Shown here: positions 26,501 through 33,588 of the stretch, one piece after another
How positions within the stretch are numbered: position 1 is the stretch's first letter
Layout of the letters: every line of letters starts with the position of its first letter
Notes under the pieces: model-generated
Databases searched by the model: none
What the model was told of the DNA's origin: nothing
The model's input: the letters and a program-made list of their open reading frames with translations, nothing else
Translations under genes and position numbers: made by a program
DNA from: a virus
Reading direction: 5' to 3' (one strand)
Length of the DNA: 59,972 bases
IMG/VR virus record: IMGVR_UViG_3300025137_000039
Span: 1 to 59,972 of that record

Positions 26501-28106
26501 AGTTGGTGATGTACTGCAACCACTTACATTTGGAGTTGATCAACTAGGTGCAAATATGCAACTATCAGTTGGAATAGTATCAGTATTCAATGAAATAATT
26601 CTTTCAAATGTTCAAGGTGATTTTTCAACTGATGTGGCTAATTACTTAGTGTATACAAATAATAATGGAAATAGAGACAGTATTAATGCTGGCGTTGGTG
26701 GCAGTGTAACTCCTAGTGAAATTGATGTTCTTTCAGATGGTCTTCACTTAAAGGTCTTCCAAAGAAATCATGGAATGTATTCTGAAATAAACAGAGTAAA
26801 AATTAATTCTGTAGAATCAAGTATTACTCCAACAGCACTTCTTGTTGATTATAGTAAAGATTCTACTGCATCAATTTCCATTGCTAATACATCAAACTTT
26901 GGTACATTTGAAAATGTTGGTGTTTCAAACACAAATCCAGGATTCGTTAAAATTAATAATGAAATTATTAAATATGAGGGTGTGACATCTGGTACAGGTG
27001 TTTCTGGCACTCTTACTGGTATTGGCAGAGCATTTGAATCAACTGTTCAATCAAGACACACACAAAATGATTTAGTATTTAAATATGAATTTAACAATGT
27101 TTCTTTGAGAAGAATTAACACCATTCACAACTTGAATGATTCAACAGTTGTTGACTCTATTGGTATTGATGAATATCATGTTAAGATTGACATGACTAAA
27201 AATGGTACTATTAGAACAGGAGTTGGTGGAACATTTATTCCTAAAACAAATTATCTTTCCTCTGGTATTGGTGGTGGATCTTTGTCTAAAGGAACTTATA
27301 ATCTTCCTTACTCAGTAATTGTTCCTAGTGTAACTTCAGCAGTTCCAGAAGGAACTTCAATCAATGGAAGTGTAAGAACTATATCAGAAACATCTGTTTC
27401 TGGAACAGAATCTTCATTTATTGATCAAGGTTATCAAGATGTAACATTCATGAAGAAAAATTATTTTGAATCACAAAGAATGGTTGCATCTCAAACAAAT
27501 GAAAACGATCTTTTGACAAATCTTCCTGGATCAAAATCATTTACAATGAACATGGATTTGTTATCTTATGATAAAAGATTATCTCCATTTGTAGATTTAG
27601 ATAAATCTTCAGTTATCTTTGTTTCTAACAGAGTAAATGGTCCTATAGTTAATTTTGCTACTGATTCAAGAGTAAGTAGCATTCCTAATGATCCAAATAG
27701 TATGATTTACGTTAGTAAGTTAGTTGAACTTGAAAATCCTGCAACATCATTGAAGGTATTCATTGATGGTTATATTGCCAATACAAGTGATTTAAGAATG
27801 TTCTTTGCTCTTAATCAAGAACTTAATGCTAATGAAACTATTTTCATACCATTCCCTGGTTTTCAAAATATTGATACATTTGGTAATGTAATTAATCCTG
27901 CAAATAGTGATGCAACTGCAGATAAAAAGATGTTTAAATCTGACAATCTGACCCCTGAACCTGCAATAAATGATTTTAAAGAATATATCTTTACAATGGA
28001 GAATCTTGCTCCATTCAGATCATTTAGATTGAAAATGATTGGTACTTCTACTAATCAAACAGTTGTCCCACAATTTAGAAATCTTAGGGCAATTGCATTA
28101 GCATGA
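20505..28106 (+). CDS. 2533-aa DUF4815/gp10-like baseplate or fibre-attachment protein
   Basis: The N-terminus (NVAPYFDDFDATNNYNKVLF, then PAYPIQARELNTLQSILQGQ, ESMADNLFQEGSVVIPGN) matches the DUF4815 family of phage virion proteins. The position after gp8 corresponds to T4 gp9/gp10. Features in order are a beta-rich first half, an 'RRLKPFTSVFAFFDSVDISN' segment near residue 1440, a proline-rich hinge with six consecutive prolines near residue 1684, and a jelly-roll-like 'DPLAQTFAVDDSTGVFV' segment. Two GSGY units near 26347 and 26487 and an EIIKYEGV...R...H unit near 26960 follow. No enzyme motif was seen. Its stop overlaps the next start as ATGA. Confidence 0.8.
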   Translation: MPQETNLNVAPYFDDFDATNNYNKVLFKPAYPIQARELNTLQSILQGQIESMADNLFQEGSVVIPGNTFYDANFSCIQIQSEFLGIPVSLYLDQLVGKRITGRTSGVTAKVVTTITNAQSDRGTYTLYVNYENSSSDGTSRKEFFDDEVLTVDKAITFSTTFIAANEGFANTITNEAAQTGTAFTLSTGIYYLRGNFVTVSNQILILDQYSTNSSYRIGFQINEESINADDDPQLYDNASGFNNYTAPGADRLKITATLVKKSSDDYDTQGFIQIAETNNGFLTSNNTSSTQYSTIGAEMAQRTFEESGHYYIKEFTTKIKESLNNLEGNRGVYKSNQATQSGNNPNENLMIYQVSPGKAYVRGYMVDLLSTKLVDVVKPRTTKNIINQGINFNFVPTFEVNNVFGSAPIGFNTTNTISLRNQRVGTAATIAAGKEIGQARIYDFALESGAYDSAAPKTNVWDLSLFDLEVNTDLTVNVDTSLSVPTHIEGENSGASGFLRYSAVGTAVTIYNTKGEFVLGERIKFDGIIDNARFITNVNNNSISDVKSVHAQVGSGATFSADLIQSSSLSFQQATLTAIDSSTGISTVTSPSMAGNTFVGVVTTGNLISFQRPNLIVPSIARVSSVGSTNFTVTGVTTVTNVADGALPSATFTATGLEVLTSRFQQTNGTVNERSLFSVLPKKFVQSVNLDRSSAFLRVRKEITIANGETGVVSVDDTNNQTWQSFDEERYSLQNADGTTQVLTADKITFNGQKTTLTIKGLVGSGNAVLIGTVNQRSITSKIKLKKSSQSVIISKSNNPASGLDAVGKEGTTLNDGLEYGNYPFGTRVQDNVISLNVPDVIKIHGIYESLDTNDPQLPSLTSNNMTGPTGSTLDLIVGETFVGQTSGAKAIYLKQNSTSSIGYCYKNNNTFESGEVLIFDESGVNATAADINSGSPVVTDRYNLDSGQRLEIYDYARIVRRQNFDPSNKKLLIYFTAADYDPNDEGILTTANSYVNFNYGNEISQINNIRNTDIIDVRPRVTEYTVAIDKASPFEFAGRSFLNEKHSAKNILASDESMTIDYNIYLGRADRIFVKEDSNIEIKLGAPAEIPELPDILPGALNIANVYNPPYLFNIKDSKTKFVNHKRYQMSDISKLEKRIQNLEYYTSLNLLEQSTLNSFVSDANGLNRFKSGIFIDNFSSFLPQDTTIGIRNSIDPVKKVLRPAHYSTAINLQVGNSTIPGLTGVTASNADSRFADVSGQNIRRTGNVISLNYTDQTFITQPYATRIENVTPFLVTYYNGSIALEPTADIWVSTQKAPEPRDVTMEGSFQAVSDAIQSEVTTNEDGLRIGVAPTMWNSWETTGVNLDLTGRQQTETFAAASRRNGGEFNNLLQGQDANNSTVTSTTIDGSINLSQNRTGIQQTVTEVINTESLGDRIVSRDILHFMRQRNIQFTGRRLKPFTSVFAFFDSVDISNFITPKLLEISMVSGTFQVGETVTGRMRSTSLGPISDTSPTITFRVASSNHKYGPYNNSNDFYTANPYQRGVNVASSYSQSSTTLNVDTFSLQSEEFPQFAGFVRSGMILTGANGAEAIITDVNIITDNVGTVIGCFNVPSSNDDTTPEFVTGRNVFRLSSSSLNSLIKGSTTTAAQEIFYSQGDIDNTEEVTLSLRNARVETIEDSDVRTLDNQIDFDIVNNVSLRPPPPPPLPPDPPRRSDPDPPRQGDPLAQTFAVDDSTGVFVNKIDVFFQSKDDIYPVTCQIRETTLGTPNSKILAYSEVELTPDFVNISEDGSVSTTFTFESPVYLKGKAEYAFILLSSVTSYNVWISRLGEADVTTLASESSQVLVTSQPILGSLFKSQNSNVWTPSQYEDLKFVLHRCDFVGSGNVQFYNPELPTDLESISRDGITAISRSVGVGIGTTVNDNDLTYPLSVGNKVTQINTNASGTLERFSGIGTGNLILTNVGSGYTPSSGQFTFSGIGLTSLTGSGQNATANITVNNGVAIAATVLNGGRGYQVGDVLQPLTFGVDQLGANMQLSVGIVSVFNEIILSNVQGDFSTDVANYLVYTNNNGNRDSINAGVGGSVTPSEIDVLSDGLHLKVFQRNHGMYSEINRVKINSVESSITPTALLVDYSKDSTASISIANTSNFGTFENVGVSNTNPGFVKINNEIIKYEGVTSGTGVSGTLTGIGRAFESTVQSRHTQNDLVFKYEFNNVSLRRINTIHNLNDSTVVDSIGIDEYHVKIDMTKNGTIRTGVGGTFIPKTNYLSSGIGGGSLSKGTYNLPYSVIVPSVTSAVPEGTSINGSVRTISETSVSGTESSFIDQGYQDVTFMKKNYFESQRMVASQTNENDLLTNLPGSKSFTMNMDLLSYDKRLSPFVDLDKSSVIFVSNRVNGPIVNFATDSRVSSIPNDPNSMIYVSKLVELENPATSLKVFIDGYIANTSDLRMFFALNQELNANETIFIPFPGFQNIDTFGNVINPANSDATADKKMFKSDNLTPEPAINDFKEYIFTMENLAPFRSFRLKMIGTSTNQTVVPQFRNLRAIALA

Positions 28107-28324
28107 ATTTGATACCAGTTGAAAACCAGGATGGTCTTTTTAGAGATTCAACTACTGGTGCCATTGTTAATACTAACAAAAATGAATTTGAAACCTATAT
28201 AACAAATAGAAAAAGACTCTCTTCTGAGAAGGAGAGAGTTAATTCTCTTGAAGAAAAAGTAGATGATTTAAAAAGTGATCTAGATCAAATCAAATCAATG
28301 TTAAGGTCAATAGTTAATGGCTAA
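28103..28324 (+). CDS. 73-aa coiled-coil protein, virion-associated by position
   Basis: A short N-terminal segment (IPVENQDGLFRDSTTGAIVN) precedes a long heptad region, EKERVNSLEEKVDDLKSDLD, that should form a coiled coil. The start overlaps the 2533-aa gene by 4 nt and the end overlaps the next gene by 8 nt, so all three are translationally linked. It could be a trimerising clip or chaperone for the large neighbour. That role is inference. Confidence 0.75.
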   Translation: MNLIPVENQDGLFRDSTTGAIVNTNKNEFETYITNRKRLSSEKERVNSLEEKVDDLKSDLDQIKSMLRSIVNG

Positions 28325-28703
28325 CAACACAATTACTTTCAATCCAGATTCAAATGCTGCATATGGTGTAAACCTTACCATTTTTGAGGGTGCTGATTTT
28401 ATTTCAACTTTTGCAGTAAAACAAGAAAATAAATCTGCATTTAATTTATCTGGATATTCATTACACGCTAAGATGAAAAAAAGTGTTTCTATTGGAGCAT
28501 CTACTGGAGGAATTCAATCAATTTCTGCTAATATAACTAGTGCTTCTACTGGTGAGTTCAATATTTCACTTTCAGATACTATTACAAAAGATTTAAAACC
28601 AGGTAGATATTATTATGATATTAATGTTGTTAGTTCAGCATCAACTGTGTATAAAATGGTTTCTGGAAATGTAGTGGTGGAGGGAGGTCTATCCATTTCC
28701 TAA
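28317..28703 (+). CDS. 128-aa beta-rich structural-type protein
   Basis: The protein contains 'TIFEGADFISTFAV', 'YSLHAKMKKS', 'GEFNISLSDTITKDLKPGRY' and 'YYDINVV'. This matches an immunoglobulin-like phage domain in which 'GxYxYDI' precedes the last strands, as in receptor-binding-protein adaptors. It lies between fibre-type and neck genes. Probably a virion component; the exact role is unknown. Confidence 0.65.
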   Translation: MANNTITFNPDSNAAYGVNLTIFEGADFISTFAVKQENKSAFNLSGYSLHAKMKKSVSIGASTGGIQSISANITSASTGEFNISLSDTITKDLKPGRYYYDINVVSSASTVYKMVSGNVVVEGGLSIS

Positions 28704-28727
28704 ATATAGGAAAGGATATAGTGTATA

Positions 28728-29591
28728 ATGGCACAACCATCTTCAAGACAAGAATTAATAGATTATTGCTTAAGACAGTTAGGTGCTCCTGTCCTTGAAA
28801 TTAATGTCGCAGAAGAACAAATACAAGATTTGATGGATGATGCTATTCAATATTTTAATGAAAGGCATTATGATGGTGTAGAAAAAGCATTTCTTAAATA
28901 TCAAATAACTGCAGAGGATGTAGATAGAGGAAAAGCAAGGCCACCAGGTGCTAAAAGTCCTACCACTGAAAAAGGAATAGTAAATACAGATGTTGCAACT
29001 ACTGTTGGAGGAGATGCTACAACATTTAAATTTTATGAGAACAGTAATTATATACAGGTTCCTCCTCAAGTTATAGGCATTGAAAAAATATTCAAATATG
29101 ATGATGCTCAAGTAGCAAGTAGTAGTAATATGTTTAGTTTCAAGTACCAAATGTTCTTGAATGACATTAACTATTTTGGGAGTATGGATTTACTATCTTA
29201 TTCAATGTCTATGAGTTATTTGGAAACTATGGATTTCCTTCTTAATACACATAAAAGAATTAGATTTAATATAAGACAAGATAGAATGTATCTTGATGTT
29301 GATTGGGACCAATTGAAAGAGGGAGAGTTTATTATTTTGGATTGTTATAGAGCACTTGACCCAAATGATTATTCAAGAGTATTTAATGATCCATTTATTA
29401 AAAAATATCTTACAGCATTAATTAAAAAACAGTGGGGACAGAACCTAATTAAATTTACAGGTGTAAAACTTCCTGGTGGTATTGAATTTAATGGAAGACA
29501 AATATTTGATGATGGACAAAGAGAATTGGATGAAATAAAAACCCAAATGATGAGTACTTACGAAGTTCCACCTTTTGATCTAATAGGATGA
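28728..29591 (+). CDS. 13: neck protein gp13
   Basis: The 287-residue product aligns by eye with T4 gp13 (309 aa). The N-terminus has ELIDYCLRQLGAPVLEINV, then QIQDLMDDAIQYFNERHYDG. The C-terminus has QWGQNLIKFTGVKLPGGIEF, then GQRELDEIKTQM and PPFDLIG. gp13 and gp14 form the head neck that seals filled heads and binds tails. gp14 follows 4 nt later. Confidence 0.9.
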   Translation: MAQPSSRQELIDYCLRQLGAPVLEINVAEEQIQDLMDDAIQYFNERHYDGVEKAFLKYQITAEDVDRGKARPPGAKSPTTEKGIVNTDVATTVGGDATTFKFYENSNYIQVPPQVIGIEKIFKYDDAQVASSSNMFSFKYQMFLNDINYFGSMDLLSYSMSMSYLETMDFLLNTHKRIRFNIRQDRMYLDVDWDQLKEGEFIILDCYRALDPNDYSRVFNDPFIKKYLTALIKKQWGQNLIKFTGVKLPGGIEFNGRQIFDDGQRELDEIKTQMMSTYEVPPFDLIG

Positions 29592-29595
29592 TTTC

Positions 29596-32118
29596 ATGCT
29601 CAATCCATTCTTTCTAAACAACTCAAAACAAGAGCAGGGTCTCATACAAAGTCTTGTCAACGAACAGTTGAAGATGTATGGGATTGAAATTTATTATATC
29701 CCTAGAAGATATGTAAAAAAAGCATCTGTTATAAGGGAAGTAATTCAATCTGAATTTGATAATGCCTATCCTATTGAAGCATATCTTGATAGTTATGAAG
29801 GGTATGGTGGTCAAGGAACCTTATTATCAAAATTTGGTATTCAAGAATCTGATGATATGACACTTATTGTGTCAAGAGAAAGATACGAGAATTATATTAC
29901 ACCCCTTATAAAAAATATTCCAAATATTGAATTATCAACTAGACCAAAAGAAGGTGATTTAATTTATTTTCCACTTGGAGATAGATTATTTGAAATAAAC
30001 TATGTTGAACATGAACAACCTTTTTATCAATTACAAAAAAATTATATCTACACTCTTAAATGTCAACTTTACAGATATGAAGATGAAGTTCTTGATACTG
30101 GTGTAGAAACTATTGATGATGAAATAGAACAAATTGGTTACATTCAGACACTTACTCTGATTGGTGTTGCAGTACCAGCAACAGCATCTGTTTCTGGAAT
30201 TTGCTCAGGTTCTGTAAGAACTGTAGATATAACAGATATGGGTGATGGTTATACATCAGCACCAATAGTTGCTATTTCAGCTGCTCCTATAGGAGGAGTG
30301 AATGCAGTTGGAATTGCTTCAATGGATTATGGATATATTGGTTGTAATGGTATAAAGGGAACAGGAAAGGTAGTAGGTGTTAAACTCACAAATGCTGGTT
30401 GTGGTTATGTTGATACTCCAATAGTAACTTTCACTGGTGGAGGTGGTGTAGGAGCATCTGCAACAATTATTCTTGAAAAGGTTGGAGGAATAAAGACTTT
30501 AGATTTAACAAATCCTGGGTCAGGATATATAAATCCACCTACTGTTGGAATTTCCACTCCTGTTCATGTAGGAGCTGCTGCAACTGCTACAATTGGTGTT
30601 CCAATAAATCCAGGTGCAGGGTCAAGTGTAATTAATACAACTATAAGTGTTGGTATTGCTACTTACCTATTCCCTGGAGGAACTACAGGTGGTGTGTTCT
30701 ATAAATCTGCACCAGATGTAACATTTTCAACACCAACAGGAAGTGGAGATAATGCAATTGCCACTGCTACTTTAGATAATTATAATAATACTGGTGGCAC
30801 AGTATTATCATTAACCATTACTGATGAGGGTAGATTTTATACATCAGCTCCTTCAGTTACTATAACCTCACCTGGATCTGTATCTGCTGCTGCTACCATA
30901 GACAATGGAGGTGGTCTTGATGGATCATCTGTTGACCCTAGTTCATTAGGATTTACAACAACAGGTAGAGCATATACAACAGCACCTACAGTAACAATAG
31001 GAGTAGGAACTGGCACAAATACTCCTTCAATAGTTGCTGTTGGTATTGCAACTATAAATCCAATTACAGGAGTTGTTACTGCTGTAGGATTTAGTTCTAT
31101 AACCAATTTGTGGGCAGTTGGAACTGGTGCAACTATAGGTTTTGGTTACACTGTAAGACCAACCATATCCTTTAGTGCTCCATCTCCAGTTGTAGCAACT
31201 GCAACTGCAGTAATTTCTGCTGGTGGATCAGTAACATCACTTTCAATTGGAAACAGTGGATTTGGATATATTTCAACTCCTACAGTTTCAATATCTGGAC
31301 CATCTGGAATAGGAACACAGTTTACAGCAACTGGTATTGCAACTATTAGATTCAATTCAATTTCTACAACTGGCACATTGGGAGCAGGATCAACTATAAT
31401 TACTGGAATTAATACTAATGGAATTATAGTTGGTGACAGAGTTAGACTTGGTATTGGATATAGTGGTCTGTATAATTTTATTGTAGGTGATTCATTTGTT
31501 AATTCTGTTGGAGTATCAAGTTTAACTATAAACAATACATCTACAAACGTAGGAATTGCAACATCAGTATTTGAATTTGGTATTGATAGGTGTGGGGTAG
31601 TAACAGCAATTAATATTATAAATGGTGGAGGTGGATACTTGACACCCCCAACAATTACAATTTCAAATGATTCAAGTTTCAAAAACTATATTGATGAAGT
31701 TGTTGGTGTTGCAACAGCTGTTGGAATTTCTACTGTAAGTATAGCAGGCACTGCAACAGTTCATATTATTGATTCTGGTTCTCAATATGTTCTTACTCCA
31801 ACCATTATATTATCATCTCCTATATCAACAAGTACTGGATCATTTATTTTTAATGAAATTGTAACTGGTTCAAGTTCTGGAACAACTGCAAGAGTAAAAA
31901 AATATGATTCTGTAAATAATACTCTTGAGGTTTCACTGGTAGATGGATCATTTACTCCAGGAGAAACAATTGTGGGTTCAGAATCAGGTGCATCACATAC
32001 TATGAGAATACAAGATAAAAATGATCAAGTTGATCCTTTTGCAGATAATGATAATATTGAAACTAGAGCAGATGATATCATAGATTTCAGTAAGGGCAAT
32101 CCTTTTGGAATGCCCTAG
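29596..32118 (+). CDS. 14: neck protein gp14 with a large repeat insertion
   Basis: The first ~190 residues match T4 gp14: GIEIYYIPRRYVKKASVI, then AYLDSYEGYGGQG and EGDLIYFPLGDRLFEINYVE. The last residues (DPFADNDN..., ending FGMP) also resemble the acidic end of T4 gp14. Total length is 840 residues against 256 in T4. The difference is a beta-repeat block of about nine 'GxGYxxxPxVxIS' units between about 30238 and 31810, then an 'SGASHTMRIQD' segment. The repeats match those of the baseplate proteins upstream and probably decorate the neck like whiskers or collar fibres, which is inference. Confidence 0.85.
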   Translation: MLNPFFLNNSKQEQGLIQSLVNEQLKMYGIEIYYIPRRYVKKASVIREVIQSEFDNAYPIEAYLDSYEGYGGQGTLLSKFGIQESDDMTLIVSRERYENYITPLIKNIPNIELSTRPKEGDLIYFPLGDRLFEINYVEHEQPFYQLQKNYIYTLKCQLYRYEDEVLDTGVETIDDEIEQIGYIQTLTLIGVAVPATASVSGICSGSVRTVDITDMGDGYTSAPIVAISAAPIGGVNAVGIASMDYGYIGCNGIKGTGKVVGVKLTNAGCGYVDTPIVTFTGGGGVGASATIILEKVGGIKTLDLTNPGSGYINPPTVGISTPVHVGAAATATIGVPINPGAGSSVINTTISVGIATYLFPGGTTGGVFYKSAPDVTFSTPTGSGDNAIATATLDNYNNTGGTVLSLTITDEGRFYTSAPSVTITSPGSVSAAATIDNGGGLDGSSVDPSSLGFTTTGRAYTTAPTVTIGVGTGTNTPSIVAVGIATINPITGVVTAVGFSSITNLWAVGTGATIGFGYTVRPTISFSAPSPVVATATAVISAGGSVTSLSIGNSGFGYISTPTVSISGPSGIGTQFTATGIATIRFNSISTTGTLGAGSTIITGINTNGIIVGDRVRLGIGYSGLYNFIVGDSFVNSVGVSSLTINNTSTNVGIATSVFEFGIDRCGVVTAINIINGGGGYLTPPTITISNDSSFKNYIDEVVGVATAVGISTVSIAGTATVHIIDSGSQYVLTPTIILSSPISTSTGSFIFNEIVTGSSSGTTARVKKYDSVNNTLEVSLVDGSFTPGETIVGSESGASHTMRIQDKNDQVDPFADNDNIETRADDIIDFSKGNPFGMP

Positions 32119-32160
32119 TTTAAAAACTGTTAAATAGAAGTATAGTTAAATTATAAAAAA

Positions 32161-33168
32161 ATGTTTGAACATTTCTACAATGAAATATTCAGATCAGTTA
32201 TTATTGCCTTTGGTTCCCTTTTTAATGGAATAGAAGTTCATAAAAAAGATGCTGATAATGATACTTTTAGTATCATTAAAGTGCCACTTTCTTATGGTCC
32301 TACGCAAAAATTCCTTGCCAGAATGGAACAGCAGGCTGATCTTAATAAACCAGTTCAAATGACATTGCCAAGAATGTCATTTGAGTTTACAGATTTGTCT
32401 TATGATCCTAGTAGAAAGGCATCACAGTCCCAAACATTTTTTAAGACTGAAACTGATGGAACAAAGGCTAAAAAAGTTTATCTTCCAGTTCCATACAATA
32501 TGGGTTTTGAATTGTCTATAATGACAAAGTTAAATGATGACATGCTCCAAATAACTGAACAAATTTTACCATATTTTCAACCATCATACACTCTTCCAAT
32601 TAAAATGCTTGGTGATTTGAAAGAAACATTGAATGTTCCAGTGCAATTGGAAAATGTTTCTATGGAAGATGATTATGAAGGAAACTTTGATACAAGAAGG
32701 GCGTTAGTGTATACTTTTAGATTTGTAGCTAAAACTTACTTATATGGTCCTATAGCAGATGTTACTGATGATATCATTAAGAAGGTTCAAGTTGGTTACG
32801 TTGCTGGTCAGAGAGGTCTTAGAGGGACCTCTTATGAAAGAGATGTCACCTATAAGGTTGTGCCAAGAGCAACAAAAGATTATGATGGTTCAGAAATTAC
32901 AACACTTGCAGAAGATGTAGACGAAACAGAAACTGTAATTACTGTTGCAAATGGTGGATCAGTAACAGCAAAAACATATGTTTATATGGGAGAAGAAGAA
33001 ATATTTGTTGAATCTATTTCTGGCAATAAACTTACAGTGAAGAGAGCACAAGATAAAACAACAGCAGCTGCTCATGTTCTTGGTGCATCAGTGTATAGTA
33101 TTACATCAAATGATGCAAACTTTATTGATATAGGTGACAACTTTGGATTTGATGGCAGTATCTCATGA
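32161..33168 (+). CDS. 15: tail sheath stabiliser / tail terminator gp15
   Basis: The N-terminal ~200 residues match gp15: FEHFYNEIFRSVIIAFGSLF, then IKVPLSYGPTQKFLARM, RMSFEF and YNMGFELSIMTKLNDDMLQI. gp15 caps the tail tube and sheath and binds the neck. At 335 residues it exceeds T4 gp15 (272 aa). The extra C-terminal piece carries 'GEEEIFVESISGNKLTVKRA...AAAH', a small beta module also seen in the giant protein. Its stop overlaps the gp16 start as ATGA. Confidence 0.9.
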   Translation: MFEHFYNEIFRSVIIAFGSLFNGIEVHKKDADNDTFSIIKVPLSYGPTQKFLARMEQQADLNKPVQMTLPRMSFEFTDLSYDPSRKASQSQTFFKTETDGTKAKKVYLPVPYNMGFELSIMTKLNDDMLQITEQILPYFQPSYTLPIKMLGDLKETLNVPVQLENVSMEDDYEGNFDTRRALVYTFRFVAKTYLYGPIADVTDDIIKKVQVGYVAGQRGLRGTSYERDVTYKVVPRATKDYDGSEITTLAEDVDETETVITVANGGSVTAKTYVYMGEEEIFVESISGNKLTVKRAQDKTTAAAHVLGASVYSITSNDANFIDIGDNFGFDGSIS

Positions 33169-33548
33169 CAAACTCAGATAGCAACATTGTTGATGTAACA
33201 CCTATTGGTAAAGAGAAACCTGCACGTCTTACTAAAGATGATGTAGAAAAAGATTATGAATACACAAGAGGTAATCTTTACTCTATAATTGAAAAAGGAC
33301 AGGAAGCAATCAATGGCATTCTTGAACTTGCACAAGAAAGTGAAATGCCTAGAGCATATGAGGTTGCTGGTCAATTGATTAAAAATGTTGCTGATGCAAC
33401 TGATAAGTTAATGACTCTTCAACAAAAACTAAAAGATGTCAATGAAGAACAGATAAGTAAGGGACCAACAACAGTAAACAATGCATTGTTTGTTGGATCT
33501 ACTGCTGATTTGCAAAAACTATTGAAGAATAACTCATCTGATAAATAA
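33165..33548 (+). CDS. 16: small terminase subunit gp16
   Basis: The 127-residue protein is slightly shorter than T4 gp16 (164 aa). It has the helical core expected of the DNA-recognition ring: YEYTRGNLYSIIEKGQEAIN, then GILELAQESEMPRAYEVAGQ and LIKNVADATDKLMTLQQKLK. gp16 directs the gp17 motor to concatemeric DNA. The ATGA overlap with gp15 keeps T4 order, but gp17 is displaced 3.3 kb downstream. Confidence 0.85.
   Translation: MTNSDSNIVDVTPIGKEKPARLTKDDVEKDYEYTRGNLYSIIEKGQEAINGILELAQESEMPRAYEVAGQLIKNVADATDKLMTLQQKLKDVNEEQISKGPTTVNNALFVGSTADLQKLLKNNSSDK
33540..33547 (+). promoter_or_regulatory. late promoter-like GATAAATA
   Basis: This matches the NATAAATA late core and overlaps the gp16 stop codon, 41 nt before the fibre-like gene. 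The first base differs from the T4 consensus. Confidence 0.5.
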
Positions 33549-33588
33549 TACATCAGGGAGAGAAATCCCAAAGTATTATACTTATAAA

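Noticed and set aside
31146-31682. 178-codon open frame on the - strand inside gp14
   Set aside because: It is the antisense of the glycine/threonine-rich repeat block, has low-complexity composition (V, P, I, T) and no start context; no other minus-strand gene is supported.
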